This document shows positions 1 through 12,243 of a DNA stretch of 64,000 bases, piece by piece; positions within the stretch are counted from its first letter, which is position 1; the number at the start of each line of letters is the position of its first letter. Both the position numbers and the translations under genes were made by a program. A model generated the notes under the pieces. It was not told the DNA's origin, ran no database searches, and saw nothing but the letters and a program-made list of their open reading frames with translations. Source of the stretch: Apoderus coryli (lineage: Eukaryota; Arthropoda; Insecta; Coleoptera; Attelabidae); assembly GCA_911728435.2 (NCBI GenBank), contig OU452198.1, forward strand, positions 44,607,902-44,671,901, given 5' to 3'.

Positions 1-134
1 AACACTCTTAAAAACACTTAAAAAAATATGATTTTTAACATTAAACCGTTCAAACTTAAAATCATGACACACCTGTCATTTTTTAAGAATTATTGTTTTT
101 CCTGTCATGGCACCCTTACTTTTTGTGCTTTTAA

Positions 135-274
135 GGACATGCGTTTAAGTGGTTTTAATTTTTTTACTACTACAAATCTCAACGAATTTGGGTAAAACGT
201 AATTCGCAATAATTCTGTAAAAGTGATTTTTATAATTATTCAGGGACATGCATTTAAGTGGTTTTAATTTTTTT
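135..274. repeat. Direct repeat pair, 31 bp, about 109 bp apart
   Basis: A block starting ggacatg and ending in a T run occurs at 135-165 and again at 244-274 with one mismatch. The open frames across this segment are lysine/phenylalanine-rich low-complexity translations and I do not call a gene. The pair may be an internal repeat of an unrecognised element. Confidence 0.6.
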
Positions 275-1201
275 TCTCGAAAACGACGCAAGATACGAAA
301 AAATATCAAGAGACAAAAAAGTTGTATTTTTAATGGCTTAATCCAAAAATTAAATTTTTTAATTTTAAAAAAGTCAGTGGCCCACATTTTTTTGTTATTT
401 TTATTCGTGAAACTGCCCCTTACGACGCCACTGGAAGTCATAAACAACAATCAATTAGTGCTAACTTAGCGTTTTATCATAGTTCATAATACTGCCAAAT
501 TTCAACAAAATCGGTCAACAGGTGTTGAGATATTAATAAATAAATGTAAAAAAATTTTTTTTTGACACCCTGTATCTTGAAAACTATGCATTTCCGGACA
601 CCTGCTTATATGAACTTTTTACCTTAAAATCACTCAAAGAACCACCCCCTGAAGTTTGGCCAGATACTTAATTAACACCCTGTATATCTAAAAGATATTT
701 CGATAATAGAAAATAATTTACAATCATACATGAAAGAGTAACTTACCAATTAGTGAAACAAGTTTTTGGAAGAAAAATCACATAACAAAAGTAACAATTA
801 ATTAAAATTTCGGTCATAAACTTTGAATTGCATTGAAGCAAAATTTCTTTTTATATATCATATTACAATAATTATTAGAAGAATGAAGAACAAAAGCGAA
901 ATTAATTATTTGTCTACAACGTGGAAATTAGTTTACAAATGTGAGGTTAAATATTAAATTTTTGAGGTTAGAAATAATCCATCAAAAACAAAAGTGAGCT
1001 CGATGAGTCAAACCTAGATCGCACGAAATGCAAAACATGAACTGAAGAGACATAGTCAAATGGAAACACTATGTGATCAATCGGTGTTTAGGGAATTGGA
1101 CAACAATTGTAAAATAGTAAAGAACTGTATTAAGAAAAATAGGAAGTATGTTAGCTTTAAGTAAGTGAAAATACTTTAGATTGAGGGAGTGTAAAAATTT
1201 T
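275..1201. other. Non-coding A+T-rich stretch
   Basis: No gene is supported. It contains two same-orientation copies of the mariner-MITE end motif acaccctgtat (about 566 and 676). Nothing else is recognisable. Confidence 0.5.
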
Positions 1202-1241
1202 TGTCACTGACGATGAGATGAATCTCGAAACATGTTTGGCA
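1202..1241 (+). ncRNA. Hammerhead-ribozyme-like motif, copy A
   Basis: The core CTGACGA is at 1207-1213. Stem II is GAGAT (1215-1219) with ATCTC (1222-1226), followed by GAAA (1227-1230), the self-complementary CATG, then T1235 and T1236 as the expected U-H cleavage position. Stem I pairs TGTCA (1202-1206) with TGGCA (1237-1241), including one G-U pair. A single unpaired T (1214) sits between core and stem II, which is not standard. The block tttttgtggagtagacgtga follows at about 1272-1291 and recurs after other copies. Family knowledge: hammerheads with minimal stem III occur in Penelope-like elements and retrozymes. Activity is inferred, not shown. Confidence 0.5.
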
Positions 1242-1317
1242 TTATGGTTATGATTTGAACATATATATGACTTTTTGTGGAGTAGACGTGATTTTATTTT
1301 CCTGCAAATTTATTTTT

Positions 1318-1734
1318 TCTTTGTCTCAACGTTTCGACAAGACAACCTGTCTTCATCAGGAATTTAGTAAAATACGTTCTCGTAAACTTCTTCGGAACAC
1401 AGTAATAAAATACATGGGATACTTATAGCATTTTTATCTGCAAAACCACAGGTAATATCAACAAAACTTTTTCTGAGATAGAAAGATATTCCATGTTTTG
1501 TTAAAAATAGCAAAATTGATAACAGTCTAACGAACATACCTGCTGATCGTCATTCGGAATTAAAAGTTAATAATTCCTTATACCAAATATTTAATTTTTA
1601 TTTTTTTTATACTTAAAGAAAAAATTAGTAAATTTTTCATTTGTTGTTTGCACATTTATCTCAAACACCTTAAGTACCGACTTGGACGATTATCTCAACA
1701 AAATTTAAATACGACCCTGTTTTCTACTCCTTCA
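1318..1734. other. Non-coding; second, weaker hammerhead-like core
   Basis: On the minus strand around 1318-1366 there is CTGATGA, a possible stem GACA/TGTC, then GAAACGTT. Stem I is only about 3 bp, so I do not call it a ribozyme. The rest is A+T-rich with no gene. Confidence 0.3.
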
Positions 1735-1815
1735 ACATGGCGGCCACAGGCTGAATGAGATCAAAGGCGGCAAGACAGAGATTATATTCTCTCCCTTAGT
1801 TGTTCTCTGATCGTG
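1735..1815 (-). repeat. Dispersed repeat, copy 1 of 3
   Basis: On the minus strand this reads gatcagagaacaac, then agagaatat, then after about 50 nt cgccatgttg. The same order of short blocks is seen at 5871-5960 (plus) and 7081-7158 (minus). The spacing differs and copy 1 carries a short insertion. It is probably an old non-autonomous element; class unknown. Confidence 0.4.
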
Positions 1816-2087
1816 CTATTGGTCAGATTTTTTTTAACATGGTTTGTCTTTTTTGTTTTAACTACTGATTTGAGAGAATGCATTATACTTTTATTTTATA
1901 TATATAGGGTTCGGTCAAAAAGTGTTTATGTTGTTATGGTTTTATATAATATTGTTATATACTTGACTTAAATATTAGATATCGGTCTTGAAACGATTCG
2001 CAAATGAATACCACTACTGCATTTGCCCCACAATAGCAAACAACTTTTATTTGAACTCTTTTTCCGAAAAATGTGCCGTTTTTAAGT

Positions 2088-2118
2088 CTGTCTCAAGATA
2101 AATGGACCACCTGGTATA
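2088..2118 (+). repeat. 31-bp dispersed repeat, copy 1
   Basis: Begins ctgtctcaagataaatgg and ends ggtata. It matches 5007-5037 with one difference, in the same orientation. It may be the terminus of a small DNA element. Confidence 0.55.
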
Positions 2119-2699
2119 ATAGTCGAATCGAAACAAGCAGCTGTTTTAAACAAATAAGCAAAAAAATGAGGCACACGCTTATTAACACTGGTGGTCATTC
2201 GTCTAATGTTTATGTATGCGAAACAACTTTTTAAAATCTTTTAAATAAACTATCACTATGTCTTTATTAATATTTGTAAAGCAGTAATCGGTTTATGGTA
2301 AATACTTACTTAAATACATCAGCTGTTGAGCACTAATGCTTGTAGTATTTATGCATAGTAAGCACTTGAGTGTTGTTATTAGGTAAGTAGAATATTTGAT
2401 AAGTGAGTCTATTTTTGGTCTATACAAGAACTATTTGCATAATAGTAAAATATAGGTCGGACTGAAAAGCCAGATGGCACAGAGGATGTTATTTATATTC
2501 GTGTGACATACATTTTCTTAAACTATTGTATTGTAAAAGTCTTAACTGATGACCTACCAGCATTAAGTTTGAGATTATGTGCTATCGATCCAAAACTACT
2601 TTTGAAATATTTATTTCAGTTTGCTAAATGAAACCATTGTAAATTCCAAATGATTTTCAAAAAAGTATGGTCCAATTATAATATATATATGGGTTCATT
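2119..2699. other. Non-coding stretch
   Basis: A+T-rich, no open frame with recognisable content, no repeat identified. Confidence 0.4.
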
Positions 2700-3900
2700 A
2701 AGAGTCGTTCTACGGTGACCAAGCTAACCACTTTCCTGCAGGATGTAATTCCGGCTGTCGGTCGAGGTTTGCAAGTTGACGCAATCTATACTGACTTTTC
2801 CAAGGCGTTCGATAAGATTGACCATTCCCTGATTCAACAGAAGATTTGCGACATTGGCTTCGGCAGGAATCTGATATCTTTTTTCAGTCCTATCTGGGAG
2901 CAAGGCAACAATTTGTTGAATACAATGGATTCAGTTCAAGTTCATTCACAGCCTCAAGTGGAACTCCGCAGGGCAGTACGTTGGCTCCTCTTCTATTGGC
3001 TCTGGTTTCAATAGCAATTATTTGTTGTTTGCGGAGGATTTAAAATTGTATCGCACTGTTGTTTGTGAGAACGATTGCGCACAGCTTCAAACAGATCTGT
3101 GTCGGCTCTCAGAATGGTGTGATCTAAATAGACTTCCTCTAAATCTGAACAAATGTAAGTCGGTGACATTTACATGACGTCAAGGTCCGTTTTTGCGAAA
3201 CTACACCATCGATAATTCAAATATGGAACGTTGCGCTTTAATCAAGGATCTTGGTGTATACTTGGATGGTGATTTATCTTTCAACTACCACATTGAGCAA
3301 GTTTCTGCTAATGCTTTGCGAATGTTAGGATTTATTTTGAGACAGACCAAAGAATTCAACAACTCTATTTCGCCTTTGTTGTGTCTATTTTGGAATCCGC
3401 TACAATCATTTGGTCGCCCATCTACCGTGTTCATCTACAGAGATTGGAGAGTATCCAACGTAAGTTTTTAAAATATTTATCATTTAAAATTGATGGATAT
3501 TTTCCTCCTCGTGGGTGTGATCACGGCCTGTTACTGGCAAGGTTCGGATTTCGGCCGTTAGCCGAGAGACGCATCCTCGCGTCTCAGATCTTTCTTTTTA
3601 AGTTGATCAACAATATGTTGGATTGTCCTCGGTTGCTTCAGCAGCTATGGTTTCGTGTCCTTAGGGTTCACTCTAGAAGCGCTAGTTTATTTTGGGTGCC
3701 ACAGATTCGTTCTAATTATGAATCTAAAGCACCGCTATTTCGGGCTTGTAAATACAGCAACTGATTAGTTATTAATGAAAACGTTGATTTTTTTAATGTA
3801 TCGCTTGATTCTTTTAAGAAAAGTTTAGATACATGTGTGCGGCCTACTGATTTGTATTTGTTTTGATGAATTATGTTCATATGTTAATTATTTATTGTTA
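2700..3900 (+). pseudogene. 5'-truncated Jockey/CR1-type LINE reverse transcriptase, degenerate
   Basis: Remains of a non-LTR retrotransposon reverse transcriptase and its C-terminal region; the endonuclease is missing. In order: the RT block with YTDFSKAFDKIDH (from about 2785), SSGTPQGSTLAPLL (about 2950), FAEDLKLYR (about 3030), then DLGVYLDGDLSFNYHI and a C-terminal domain ending near 3764-3840. The frame shifts near 2870 and near 3390, and a stop breaks the frame near 3175. The normally invariant catalytic pair A-D-D reads A-E-D, so the enzyme would be dead even without the frameshifts. The closest motifs in this window are the fragments at 40.3-41.4 kb and 48.8-51.4 kb. A coding exon is ruled out by the breaks. 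Confidence 0.85.
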
Positions 3901-5006
3901 TTATTAATTGTTCTTGTTGACGAAGTTAAATCACTCTTCCGACCATATTTTCCAAGCCAAGCTTTCATTATTTTTCAAATATTATTCAATAACGAAGAAA
4001 CGTTGTTCTATCGTGTAACACTCCATTGTTACCAACCCTAAACTGTCCAGCTGTCGATTTGGAGGCAAATTCAAATCTTGAGTTAATTTTGTGACACACT
4101 TTTTGATGTTATGTAGGTAATTGTTTACTAAAATTTGGAAATACCGCTCAATTAATTTCGAGAATTGTTTATGCACTGAAAATCATAATATTTTTCACTA
4201 CATTACACGAAATTTTTAGAAAAGTGCAATTTATTTTAGGACTATTACATTTTCGAAAAACATAGTTGCTATTCTAAATGTTACTCGAAAAATAAACAAT
4301 GGAAAATCAATATTAATATGTGTGCGTCTATAAATAAAATTATTAATATTTAATGTAAGAACACGTGCCAAAAAAATAAAATTATTTTTTATTATTTCTT
4401 ATATTTTATATTATGTGAAGCTGTAAAACCAACTTGTTGATATTTAGCAAGATTTATTTGACTCACAAAAAAATTACAAAACCACACAGTGTGTCCTGTA
4501 GAGTCCGCTAATAGTATCAGGAAAGACACGAACAGTTTTATGTCTAAACATATCAGAAAAAGACGATCCTCGCCGCAGTTACGGATAGTCCGTATCAGTG
4601 GCGCAACTAGACAGAGATTGTTGAGGCGGCATGGCAAATCATGGCACCGAAACGTCGCACTAGATGTAAAGATGTTTTCTTTTGACAGCATAATAAACAT
4701 GCGCAATTAGAATTATGTTTTTGAGAACCTTAAACAACAAGAATCTAAACGTCTTAAATATAAATAAGAAGGTTCAAGAATAAGGAAAGAAAAATTGCTA
4801 CTTTAATTTGAAGGTCATGTGCAACAATCATTTTAAAACTGACAACACTTAAAGCCAACATAACCTGCAATTTTGTATCAATTTGGATTATTTTGTTGTT
4901 GTTTGTTTTGTTTATTTAAATATAACGATCATAATTAGTATTACTTTATACAATCTGTTAGATTTCGTCCACTTTACCATCATCATTATCATTTTAAGAT
5001 ATAAGG
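3901..5006. other. Non-coding stretch
   Basis: A+T-rich. Short opposite-strand frames at 4392-4710 overlap each other and resemble nothing known. No gene supported. Confidence 0.45.
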
Positions 5007-5037
5007 CTGTCTCAAGATAAATGGACCACCCGGTATA
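5007..5037 (+). repeat. 31-bp dispersed repeat, copy 2
   Basis: Same block as 2088-2118 (one difference), here followed by tatgaagctac. About 90 bp further on lies ctgaagaagg...gccgaaacgttg, a hammerhead-like word pair whose outer stem does not form. Confidence 0.55.
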
Positions 5038-5870
5038 TGAAGCTACAACCAATCCAACTTTTTTCAATCAATGCATGAAAAATTGAACGCTTGTCTTGAA
5101 TAAGAGACGATTTAGTTTTAAAATGTACCTGAAGAAGGTTATTGTGCGTTGCCGAAACGTTGACAGACATGAATAACAAGAATTGTTTCACATGCAATCT
5201 GTTTTCATTGAAATCTCATCCTAGGAAAAAAATAAATTTATGAAAAAGTAATTCTTAAAGAAGTAGATCTTTCACGAAATAAATTCAAGATATTACTCTA
5301 CCAAGAATGTTTCGGTGCTTCGCGGTTTCGGACCTTTATAGTGAAGGTATTGATATTACACTGGCCCGGATTGTTGCTGCAGACTAATCTTGAGTTCATC
5401 ATTAGTAACATGAGCCGAAGCAGGACTCGATACAATGGCACACAATCAGCTGGAAAACTTATGACGATAATCTATTGGGCATCCTGTTTAGTTTGGGATT
5501 ATAAAGGTAAGCTTACAAAAGTTAAAAGAAGCAATCGTAACCAACACAGCATGGGGAGTGAGGACAGATGCATCCCATTAGTGGCGCCCATGGTCCTCGA
5601 TATATCCCTCATTATAAATTCTTTTGCAATCTCTTTAATAATAATTGTAAATTGTTTTTGTCTAAAGAATTAGCTTTTATTAGCGATATTGTAATTTCCA
5701 GTCAATTATCTCAAGCCTACACGACAATCTTTTTACACCAATTTTTAAACCTCGATAATACCTACTCTCATACTTAAGGAGGGTATACACGGTACTATAC
5801 TTACCGTTTTAGTTTTATTGGTCATGCAAACCGCAATACAAAACGTAAGTACGTTCATTCCCTATTTGTG
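5038..5870. other. Non-coding stretch
   Basis: Open frames at 5341-5673 and 5568-5777 have no recognisable domain and no gene-like context. No gene supported. Confidence 0.4.
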
Positions 5871-5960
5871 GTGTGTGATCAGAGAACAACAGAGAATGTG
5901 ATCTTGCTGGGGGGAAGAGATTGCGCATATAATTGTGCAGTCAAAATCGCCATGTTTTCT
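5871..5960 (+). repeat. Dispersed repeat, copy 2 of 3
   Basis: gatcagagaacaacagagaa at 5877-5896, then cgccatgtttt at about 5949. It is inverted relative to copies at 1735-1815 and 7081-7158, so copies 2 and 3 form a loose inverted pair 1.2 kb apart. Confidence 0.4.
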
Positions 5961-7080
5961 TATACTCTCATTGTCGTCGGAATATTTTATTTGTGCTTTG
6001 CCATTTCAAGTGATTTGTTTTCTAGTGCCGTAGTATTCTATCGTAGTTATATTGTGTGTTTTTGTTTTATAAACTTTTGATAGTGATAGGTAAGATATTT
6101 ATGTAGTATTTGAATTAGATGCATATAAAATTAGATTAAAATAATATCACATAGGTACATTAAATCAAATTACCAATTGTTGTTTTGAAAAACAAATATT
6201 TCTAAACAAACCGTTTAAAAGATTGAGCTTACTTGCCAAAAAAAATCACACAAATTTTTCAAAAAACATGAATAACTTCGCTTAATTTCGCAGCACAATG
6301 GCCCTTATCTTTTATAACTTGGTTCAGTCTATTTGCCCATAAAAGTCCAATACATCTTAAGCATTCTAAAAAGAGAGCTTAAAAGTCTTACTAGATGAGT
6401 GCAAAAATTCTATTAAATTCTGACAGTGTTTATTAAATTTGAATTACATATTTTAACTATTATAGATATTAGCAGGTAGTAAATTCACGTCTCAGGTTTT
6501 ATTGCCCATTTATTGGGGGTGATTTTAGCATGTTCTGTAGGTATATAATGGGAAATTCCCAACATGTGTGCTTGCGTTGTTTTTCTGAAGGCCATAACCA
6601 GGTAAAATATAATACATTCTCAATTATACTTAAGGAATTGAAAATCGGTAGACCTATTGTATAAATTAGAACAATTTTATTTTACTCTATCTAAAATTAA
6701 TACATTTATATTTGCCCGTAATCAATTACACTTTTTTTTTCTTTAGAGCTAAACTATGGTTAATTGCTAGTTCAATATAATTAATAATTTTATTAACTTA
6801 AGCAAAAATGTAAAGCTTGAACATCCATGTTCTAATTTCCCAAAAAAATATGTTACGAAATTATATTTTAGGTTAAGGTTATTTTATACATTAAAATTAA
6901 TCAATAGAAATTTTAAAAATATAAATAAAAATAAATTGATTATATGGAAACATGAATAATAGTAAAAAAGTATTTGTTAGTTTTTATAATTAATAAAGAT
7001 GTAATTCTATTATAAAATAATTCTATTACCTATCCTGTAATTTCAATAAAACGTAAATACGGATCTGTCGTGTATATTAA
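5961..7080. other. Non-coding A+T-rich stretch
   Basis: No gene. A short palindrome gggaaattccc lies near 6550. It could be the interior of an element bounded by the inverted copies at 5871-5960 and 7081-7158, but no transposase remains. Confidence 0.35.
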
Positions 7081-7158
7081 AAAATGGCTACCACCTGCTT
7101 CGCACACGACAATAGAAAGTGGTGGGAGTTCATATTCTCTGTTGTTCTCTGGTGTGAT
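7081..7158 (-). repeat. Dispersed repeat, copy 3 of 3
   Basis: Read on the minus strand: cagagaacaacagagaatat then, after about 50 nt, gccatttttt. Inverted with respect to 5871-5960. Confidence 0.4.
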
Positions 7159-8279
7159 GTTATCCAACGGGTAAAATGTGCTAGGAAAACAAGAAGATGG
7201 ACAAAGCAGTGGCTTTTCAACAAATTTATTTACACTTAATAACTAAACACTTAATCAAACTCATAATATATTAATGCAAAGACAAATGTAGCTTAAACTG
7301 AGGTGAAGATATTTTACAACGGACAAAACAGACGGTAAGTCGTAGCCAATGATCCTTTTATCTCGTTATATGTTCGGTAATTTTACATGCGTGTAAGTGT
7401 AAACCCTCCATTAGATGGTTTTAATACACAATAAGAAACCATCAGCATAAAATTGGGTGCAAATTAAAATATATTATAAAGCAATGTTTCATAATTTACA
7501 TTTGAGATTTTATGGCGTGGGTATAACACATATTTGTTATAAACATTATAATTATTATTCTAATAACTACCTAGATGTGATAATTTATTATTATTATTTA
7601 CTGTTAGTCAGTTAATGCACTGTTATTACTGAGGATTTTATTATAAGGTAACAGCGAGTATAGAAGAAGAAAACTAGGTTCTTGCAAGTTCTTAATTTTC
7701 CATACCATAATATGCATACCTGCCTAATATACAGGGTGTTTCATAATATAGGCGCATGTTTCTAATAACTTATCCTCTAAAATGTACCATTTTCAAGATA
7801 CAGGGTGTTGAAATTGAAAAAAAAATCCGGTTTTTTGCAGATGATCGCAGTCATTCGGGGAATTCATGGGCTAGAAGATCTTAAGATCGTCAGCATAAGC
7901 AAGCCTACCACACGTAAAAGACTCAATTAGGTCATTAATGAAATTATTGAATAATAATAATTTTGAAGGGGTAGTGGGTGTTTTTCTCCCCAATTTCTAC
8001 GCCAATGGAAAAAGTACGGTTTTAAGATACCCATTTGAACCGCCAATATTTTCTACACAAAAAAGGTACTCTTGGTCATAAGCTCTAAAGTTGACAGTTT
8101 TCGAGGAAAATCAACTCGTTGAAAAACATGGTCAATTTTTTTTAAATAAATTTAATTTTTTCTATTAATTAAACATTAACTTCAAAAGTGAAAAATTAAA
8201 AAAAATTAAAAAATGATAGAAAAGTCGTCTTTTCAAAATTCCCCAAAACGTAAAAAAAGTCGAAGAATCGCTGCGTGCA
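7159..8279. other. Non-coding; two direct mariner-MITE end motifs
   Basis: The motif acagggtgtt occurs at about 7731 and 7801 in the same orientation. There are small A/T-rich runs and no gene. Confidence 0.4.
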
Positions 8280-9770
8280 TTGAAGGTAACGGCGGACACA
8301 GTCAAAAATTATACCCCATATTCAAAAACAAATAATCTAAATAAATACAGACCTTTATCGCTACCAAACCAATTGAGTAAAATATTCGAACACATATATA
8401 ACATAAGACTCACTCGATACCTTGAACAATTGAATTTACTTGCAAATCAACAGCATGGTTTTAGAGCAAAAAGATCAACAGAAACAGCACTTAGTCAAGC
8501 CCTGGAACACATATACAGATCTTTAAACAATAAGGAATTTGTGCTGGGACTATTTTTCGATCTGAGTAGAGCTTTTGACACCGTCAATCGTGAACTACTA
8601 ATGAGAAGGCTGAATGATGTGGGTGTAAGGGGAACGGCGGCCGCCTGCATATCTAGCTATCTACAATCACGCACACAAACGGTTGAGGTTGATGGTGTTC
8701 GTTCTAGAGTAGCATTCACAAATAAAGGAATACCACAGGGATCATGTTTGTCACCCACACTGTTTAACATTTTTATTAACGAATTACCGAACAAAATCAA
8801 GGGATTCGAAACTCCCGTTCTCTACGCCGCCGACGACACTAGCGCCATAATAACCGACAAACAGGAGATAAAGGTCGTGGAAAAAGCACAGCATGTAGTT
8901 GTGAAGATACCCGATTGGTGTAAGCTGAACGGACTCTCACTTAACGCCTCTAAGACGGTCGCTCTTTCGATTACAGCAAATAACAAAAGGCGTGATAAAA
9001 GTTTATTAATACGTATGGGCGGCAAATCCGTGAGGCAGGTAGATAACACCAAATTTTTAGGCGTAATCACGGACGAAAGATTAACTTGGGGAACCATATT
9101 GACCGCGTCACACAAAAATTGAGTAGCTGTGTATTTCTATAAGGAACATCAGGGACACTGTATCGCGTTCGGTCCTCAGGTTGCTTTACTTCGGACTGGT
9201 ACAGTCGACTATGGCTTACGGTATAATGTATTGGGGAGGGGCAGGGGATGCAATTAGGGTATTTATAAAACAGAAAAAAATCATTAGAACAATGACTAAA
9301 ATAAATCAGAAAACCTCATGTAAAACTTACTTTAAAATGCTGAACATAATAACCCTCCCTTGCCTATACATGTACGCACTGATAGTCAACATAAAAAACT
9401 ATCAGGATCAATAAAAAAAAGAGAAAATATACACAATTATGATACGAGAATTAAGGACAGCCTAGAATTGCCATTCTCCAGACTATCCAAGGGTCAGAAA
9501 AACCCGAACTATATCGGCATCAAATGTTTTAACAAGATTCTGAGAGTTGGAGGGTTCGCGGACATGAAAATAGATAAGTTTAAGCTCGAGCTGAAAGACT
9601 TTTTTGTTCGTGAATGTTTTTATTCAGTTGACGAATTTTTGAATTATTAATTGTTTGTTTTGTAATATGTAACTGTTGTACTGTTTGATTTTTATTCTTA
9701 TTGTTATTTTGACGAGCCGACAATGTAATGTATTACATTATATGGCAAATAAAGAATTTGAATTTAATTT
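8280..9770 (+). pseudogene. 5'-truncated Jockey-type LINE (RT and C-terminus) with 3' tail
   Basis: A non-LTR reverse transcriptase lacking the endonuclease. Open from 8280 to 9122: NKYRPLSL, QQHGFRAKRSTETALS, FFDLSRAFDTVNREL, KGIPQGSCLSPTLFNIFINEL and VLYAADDTSA. The catalytic box has one extra alanine codon (YAADD instead of YADD), an unusual in-frame change. A frameshift near 9100 leads to LLYFGLVQSTMAYGIMYWG, another near 9400 to the C-terminus ending FYSVDEFLNY at 9650. The 3' UTR ends with gcaaataaagaatttgaat near 9750-9770, a typical insect LINE tail. The truncated 5' end lies around 8290. Confidence 0.88.
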
Positions 9771-10424
9771 ATCTGTGTATGATTTGTTATTTTTTTTTGT
9801 TAATTTTTTAATTATGAATCATTTGGTTTTGTTACTTGTTCTAACGTTTAAATAAATTGAGTTTAATTAATAGAAAAAATTAAATTTATTCCAAAAAATT
9901 GTCACCAATAGTCTTACCAGAAATGTTAATGAGAAAAAGGTCACAAAAATATTACTTTTACACTTAGGTAAATATGGAGAGTTATACATTTAATTAAAGA
10001 AATATTAGCCAAATCGTTCGTAGTAGTTGTTAAACTGAATTTGAAAAGAATAATTTATCTAACTAATTATTGTAATTAGACTAAAATTGAGAAACTAAAC
10101 GACATCGACACTTAAAAAGAATTTTACTTATCTTTCTCGAAAATGGATTATAAACATTTTTTTTTTTAATAATCGAAAGGTGTGGTAAGTGTGGTTACAT
10201 AGCTTATTGTGTGGTGTGTTGCTATCTCAATATAAAAATTAATTACCAACATGGTTCTTTCATTTTCTTTATGACATCGTGATGAACTACTTAAGATAAC
10301 GTAAATTACTTTTCTACCAACAACCACTTAATCGATTTCATTCATACTTGCATACATACACGATGTCTCTCTGGAAAAGACCGCGATTAGTATTGAAAAA
10401 GGTACAAACTGGAAAGCTATCTTC
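9771..10424. other. Non-coding A+T-rich stretch
   Basis: No open frame of interest and no recognised repeat. Confidence 0.4.
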
Positions 10425-11810
10425 TTCTTTTCATGCCGTCTTCTCACAGAAGGTTGGCGACCACTTTTCTAAATTCTTCTCTGTCTTTTGCAACATGGAA
10501 CAGTTCTCCAACGCTGAGATTTGTCCACTCTCTAATGTTTCGGAGCCAGGATTTTCTCTATCTGCCGATACCCTTCTTCCCCTCAATTCTGCCCTGCATA
10601 ATATTTTGTAACAGTAGATATTTGTCATTGCGTAATATGTGTCCTATGTACGATGTTTTTCTTATCTTAATGATTGTGAGCAGTTTTCGTTTTCGGCCGA
10701 TGCGTCTCAACACTTCGTCGTTGGTTATCCTATCAGTCCAAGGTATCTTCAGAATGCGCCTATAGAGCCACATCTCAAATGCTTCGAGCTTTTTAATCAT
10801 TTGAGTTTTTAGCGTCCAAGTTTCCACTCCGTACATTAACACTGACCACACATAACACTCCACGAATCTCAATCTGATGCCAAGATTTAGATTTCTGTTT
10901 GTAAGCATTGTGGAATATTTCATAAATGCCTTTCGAGCCATTTCAATTCTGATCTTAATTTCCTGATCAGGGTCCATTTCAGAATTTATGACAGAGCCGA
11001 GATATTTGTATTTTTGGACCTGCTCTATTCGGTTTCCATTTACTGTGAGAATAGGGTTAATATTTTGATTTTGCTTATGACCATCATTTTAGTTTTCTGC
11101 GTGTTTATAGTGAGTCCCACCTCTTCACACTCTCAACTGACTCTTTCCAACAGGCTTTGAAGATCTTCTGCACTCTCCGTCATTATGGCAGTATCATCGG
11201 CGAACCTTAGGTTGTTAACCAATGTCCCTCCAATGTTTACCCCCTCAGGTCTCTCGTAAAGTGCTTTTTGAAATACAGACTGAGAGTATAGATTGAACAG
11301 TTGTGGGGATAGAACGCAGCCTTGACGAACTCCTTTTTGAATTTCGACTTCATCAGTCCCGATGTCCCCAACTCGAACTACTGCCGTTTGATTGTAGTAG
11401 ATATTTTTTATTAATTGTATATCACTTGGGTCCAATTTGATGCTCTTTAAGTTCTCTATGAGTTTGTCGTGTTGGACTTCATCGAGGGCCTTTTGGAAGT
11501 CAATGAAACAGACGTACACATCTTTATTGTATTCTCTAAATTTCTGTAGCAGTACTGTGATGGCAAATAAAGCTTCCCTAGTTCCTAAACCCTCTCTAAA
11601 GCCAAACTGCGTCTCATCCAGTTGTTCTTCGCATTTTCGATATATTCTCTGTTGGATTATTTTTAAGAGTACTTTCAAGGTATGACTCATCAGACTGATC
11701 AACCGATACTCATCACAGGACTTGGGGTTGTTCTTTTTAGGCAAAGGAATGAAGACTGATTTAAGCCAATCTTTTGGGATTTCCCCTGTTTCGTATATTG
11801 GTATAATGGA
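10425..11810 (-). pseudogene. RTE-type LINE, RT to 3' end, degenerate
   Basis: On the minus strand from about 11810: YETGEIPKDWLKS, the RT block FGFREGLGTREALFA, VCFIDFQKALDEVQHDKL, KGVRQGCVLSPQLFNLY and LRFADDTAIM (catalytic Asp pair present). A stop follows ERVS at 11133 and a frameshift lies in 11000-11090. Then comes the C-terminal region MYGVETWTLK..KLEAFEMWLYRRILKIPWTDRI with GHILRN. A last frameshift near 10560 leads to SWLRNIREWT..VGELFHVAKDREEFRKVV and the end gaagaag at about 10425. The ETWT/EAFEMW C-terminus is characteristic of RTE (BovB-like) elements. The 5' half including the endonuclease is absent. Confidence 0.85.
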
Positions 11811-11896
11811 AAGCTATGGAGTATACTAATCTCCACGGGCTTCAGCCGACTGCAATACTTTTAAAATGGTATTGGGCAAATGTCGGTGATTATTTT

Positions 11897-12240
11897 CTAT
11901 TTAAAATCAACCATTTTTAGCTTGACAAGGACGTACACTGGATTGTATTCTATACGCCTTGTGTTTTCTCCCATGCGCAGTCTTTTCTGAAGTAGCTTAC
12001 ATGCAAACCCTTCACCGCCTCGCTTAAGCAATTCGTAGGACAGCACCAGAAACAGTTTTTTCTCTAAATCAAATGGCGTACTTTCGTTGCAACTATCAAC
12101 AATTCCTTTGAAATGATCGTATTTCAAAAAAGCTGAAGAACCTTTCTTGTTTCTGGCATTTGTTGAACTTGCTTGCATTTCGCGCTTTGCGCCTCACGAG
12201 CAACTTTGAATCCAGTGGCTTCAAATGTATCAAACTTGAT
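11897..12240 (-). pseudogene. Crypton/DUF3504-type tyrosine recombinase, N-proximal fragment
   Basis: Minus-strand frame 12178-11897 contains LFLVLSYELLKRGGEGFACKL and then RRIEYNPVYV. These line up in order with VAVELAWRGGEPADCL and NRTEYNPIFS of the recombinase at 29126-30267; the Arg of RGGE is the box-I catalytic Arg. In another frame just upstream (about 12235-12175), VAREAQSAKCKQVQQ corresponds to NVRDARNAKCKRLQQ of that gene, so one frameshift lies near 12175. The C-terminal half with H-x-x-R and Tyr is missing. An RTE 3' end abuts it at about 12244. Confidence 0.6.
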
Positions 12241-12243
12241 TTG

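Noticed and set aside
145..469. Overlapping open frames on both strands
   Set aside because: Lys/Phe-rich low-complexity translations over A+T-rich repeats; no domain and no gene signals.
4392..4710. Two opposite 73- to 104-codon frames
   Set aside because: Mirror-image frames in the same DNA, neither with a recognisable domain, splice site or context.
5120..5165. ctgaagaagg...gccgaaacgttgac as a hammerhead
   Set aside because: Core words are present but stem I does not pair and no clear U-H plus stem III can be drawn.
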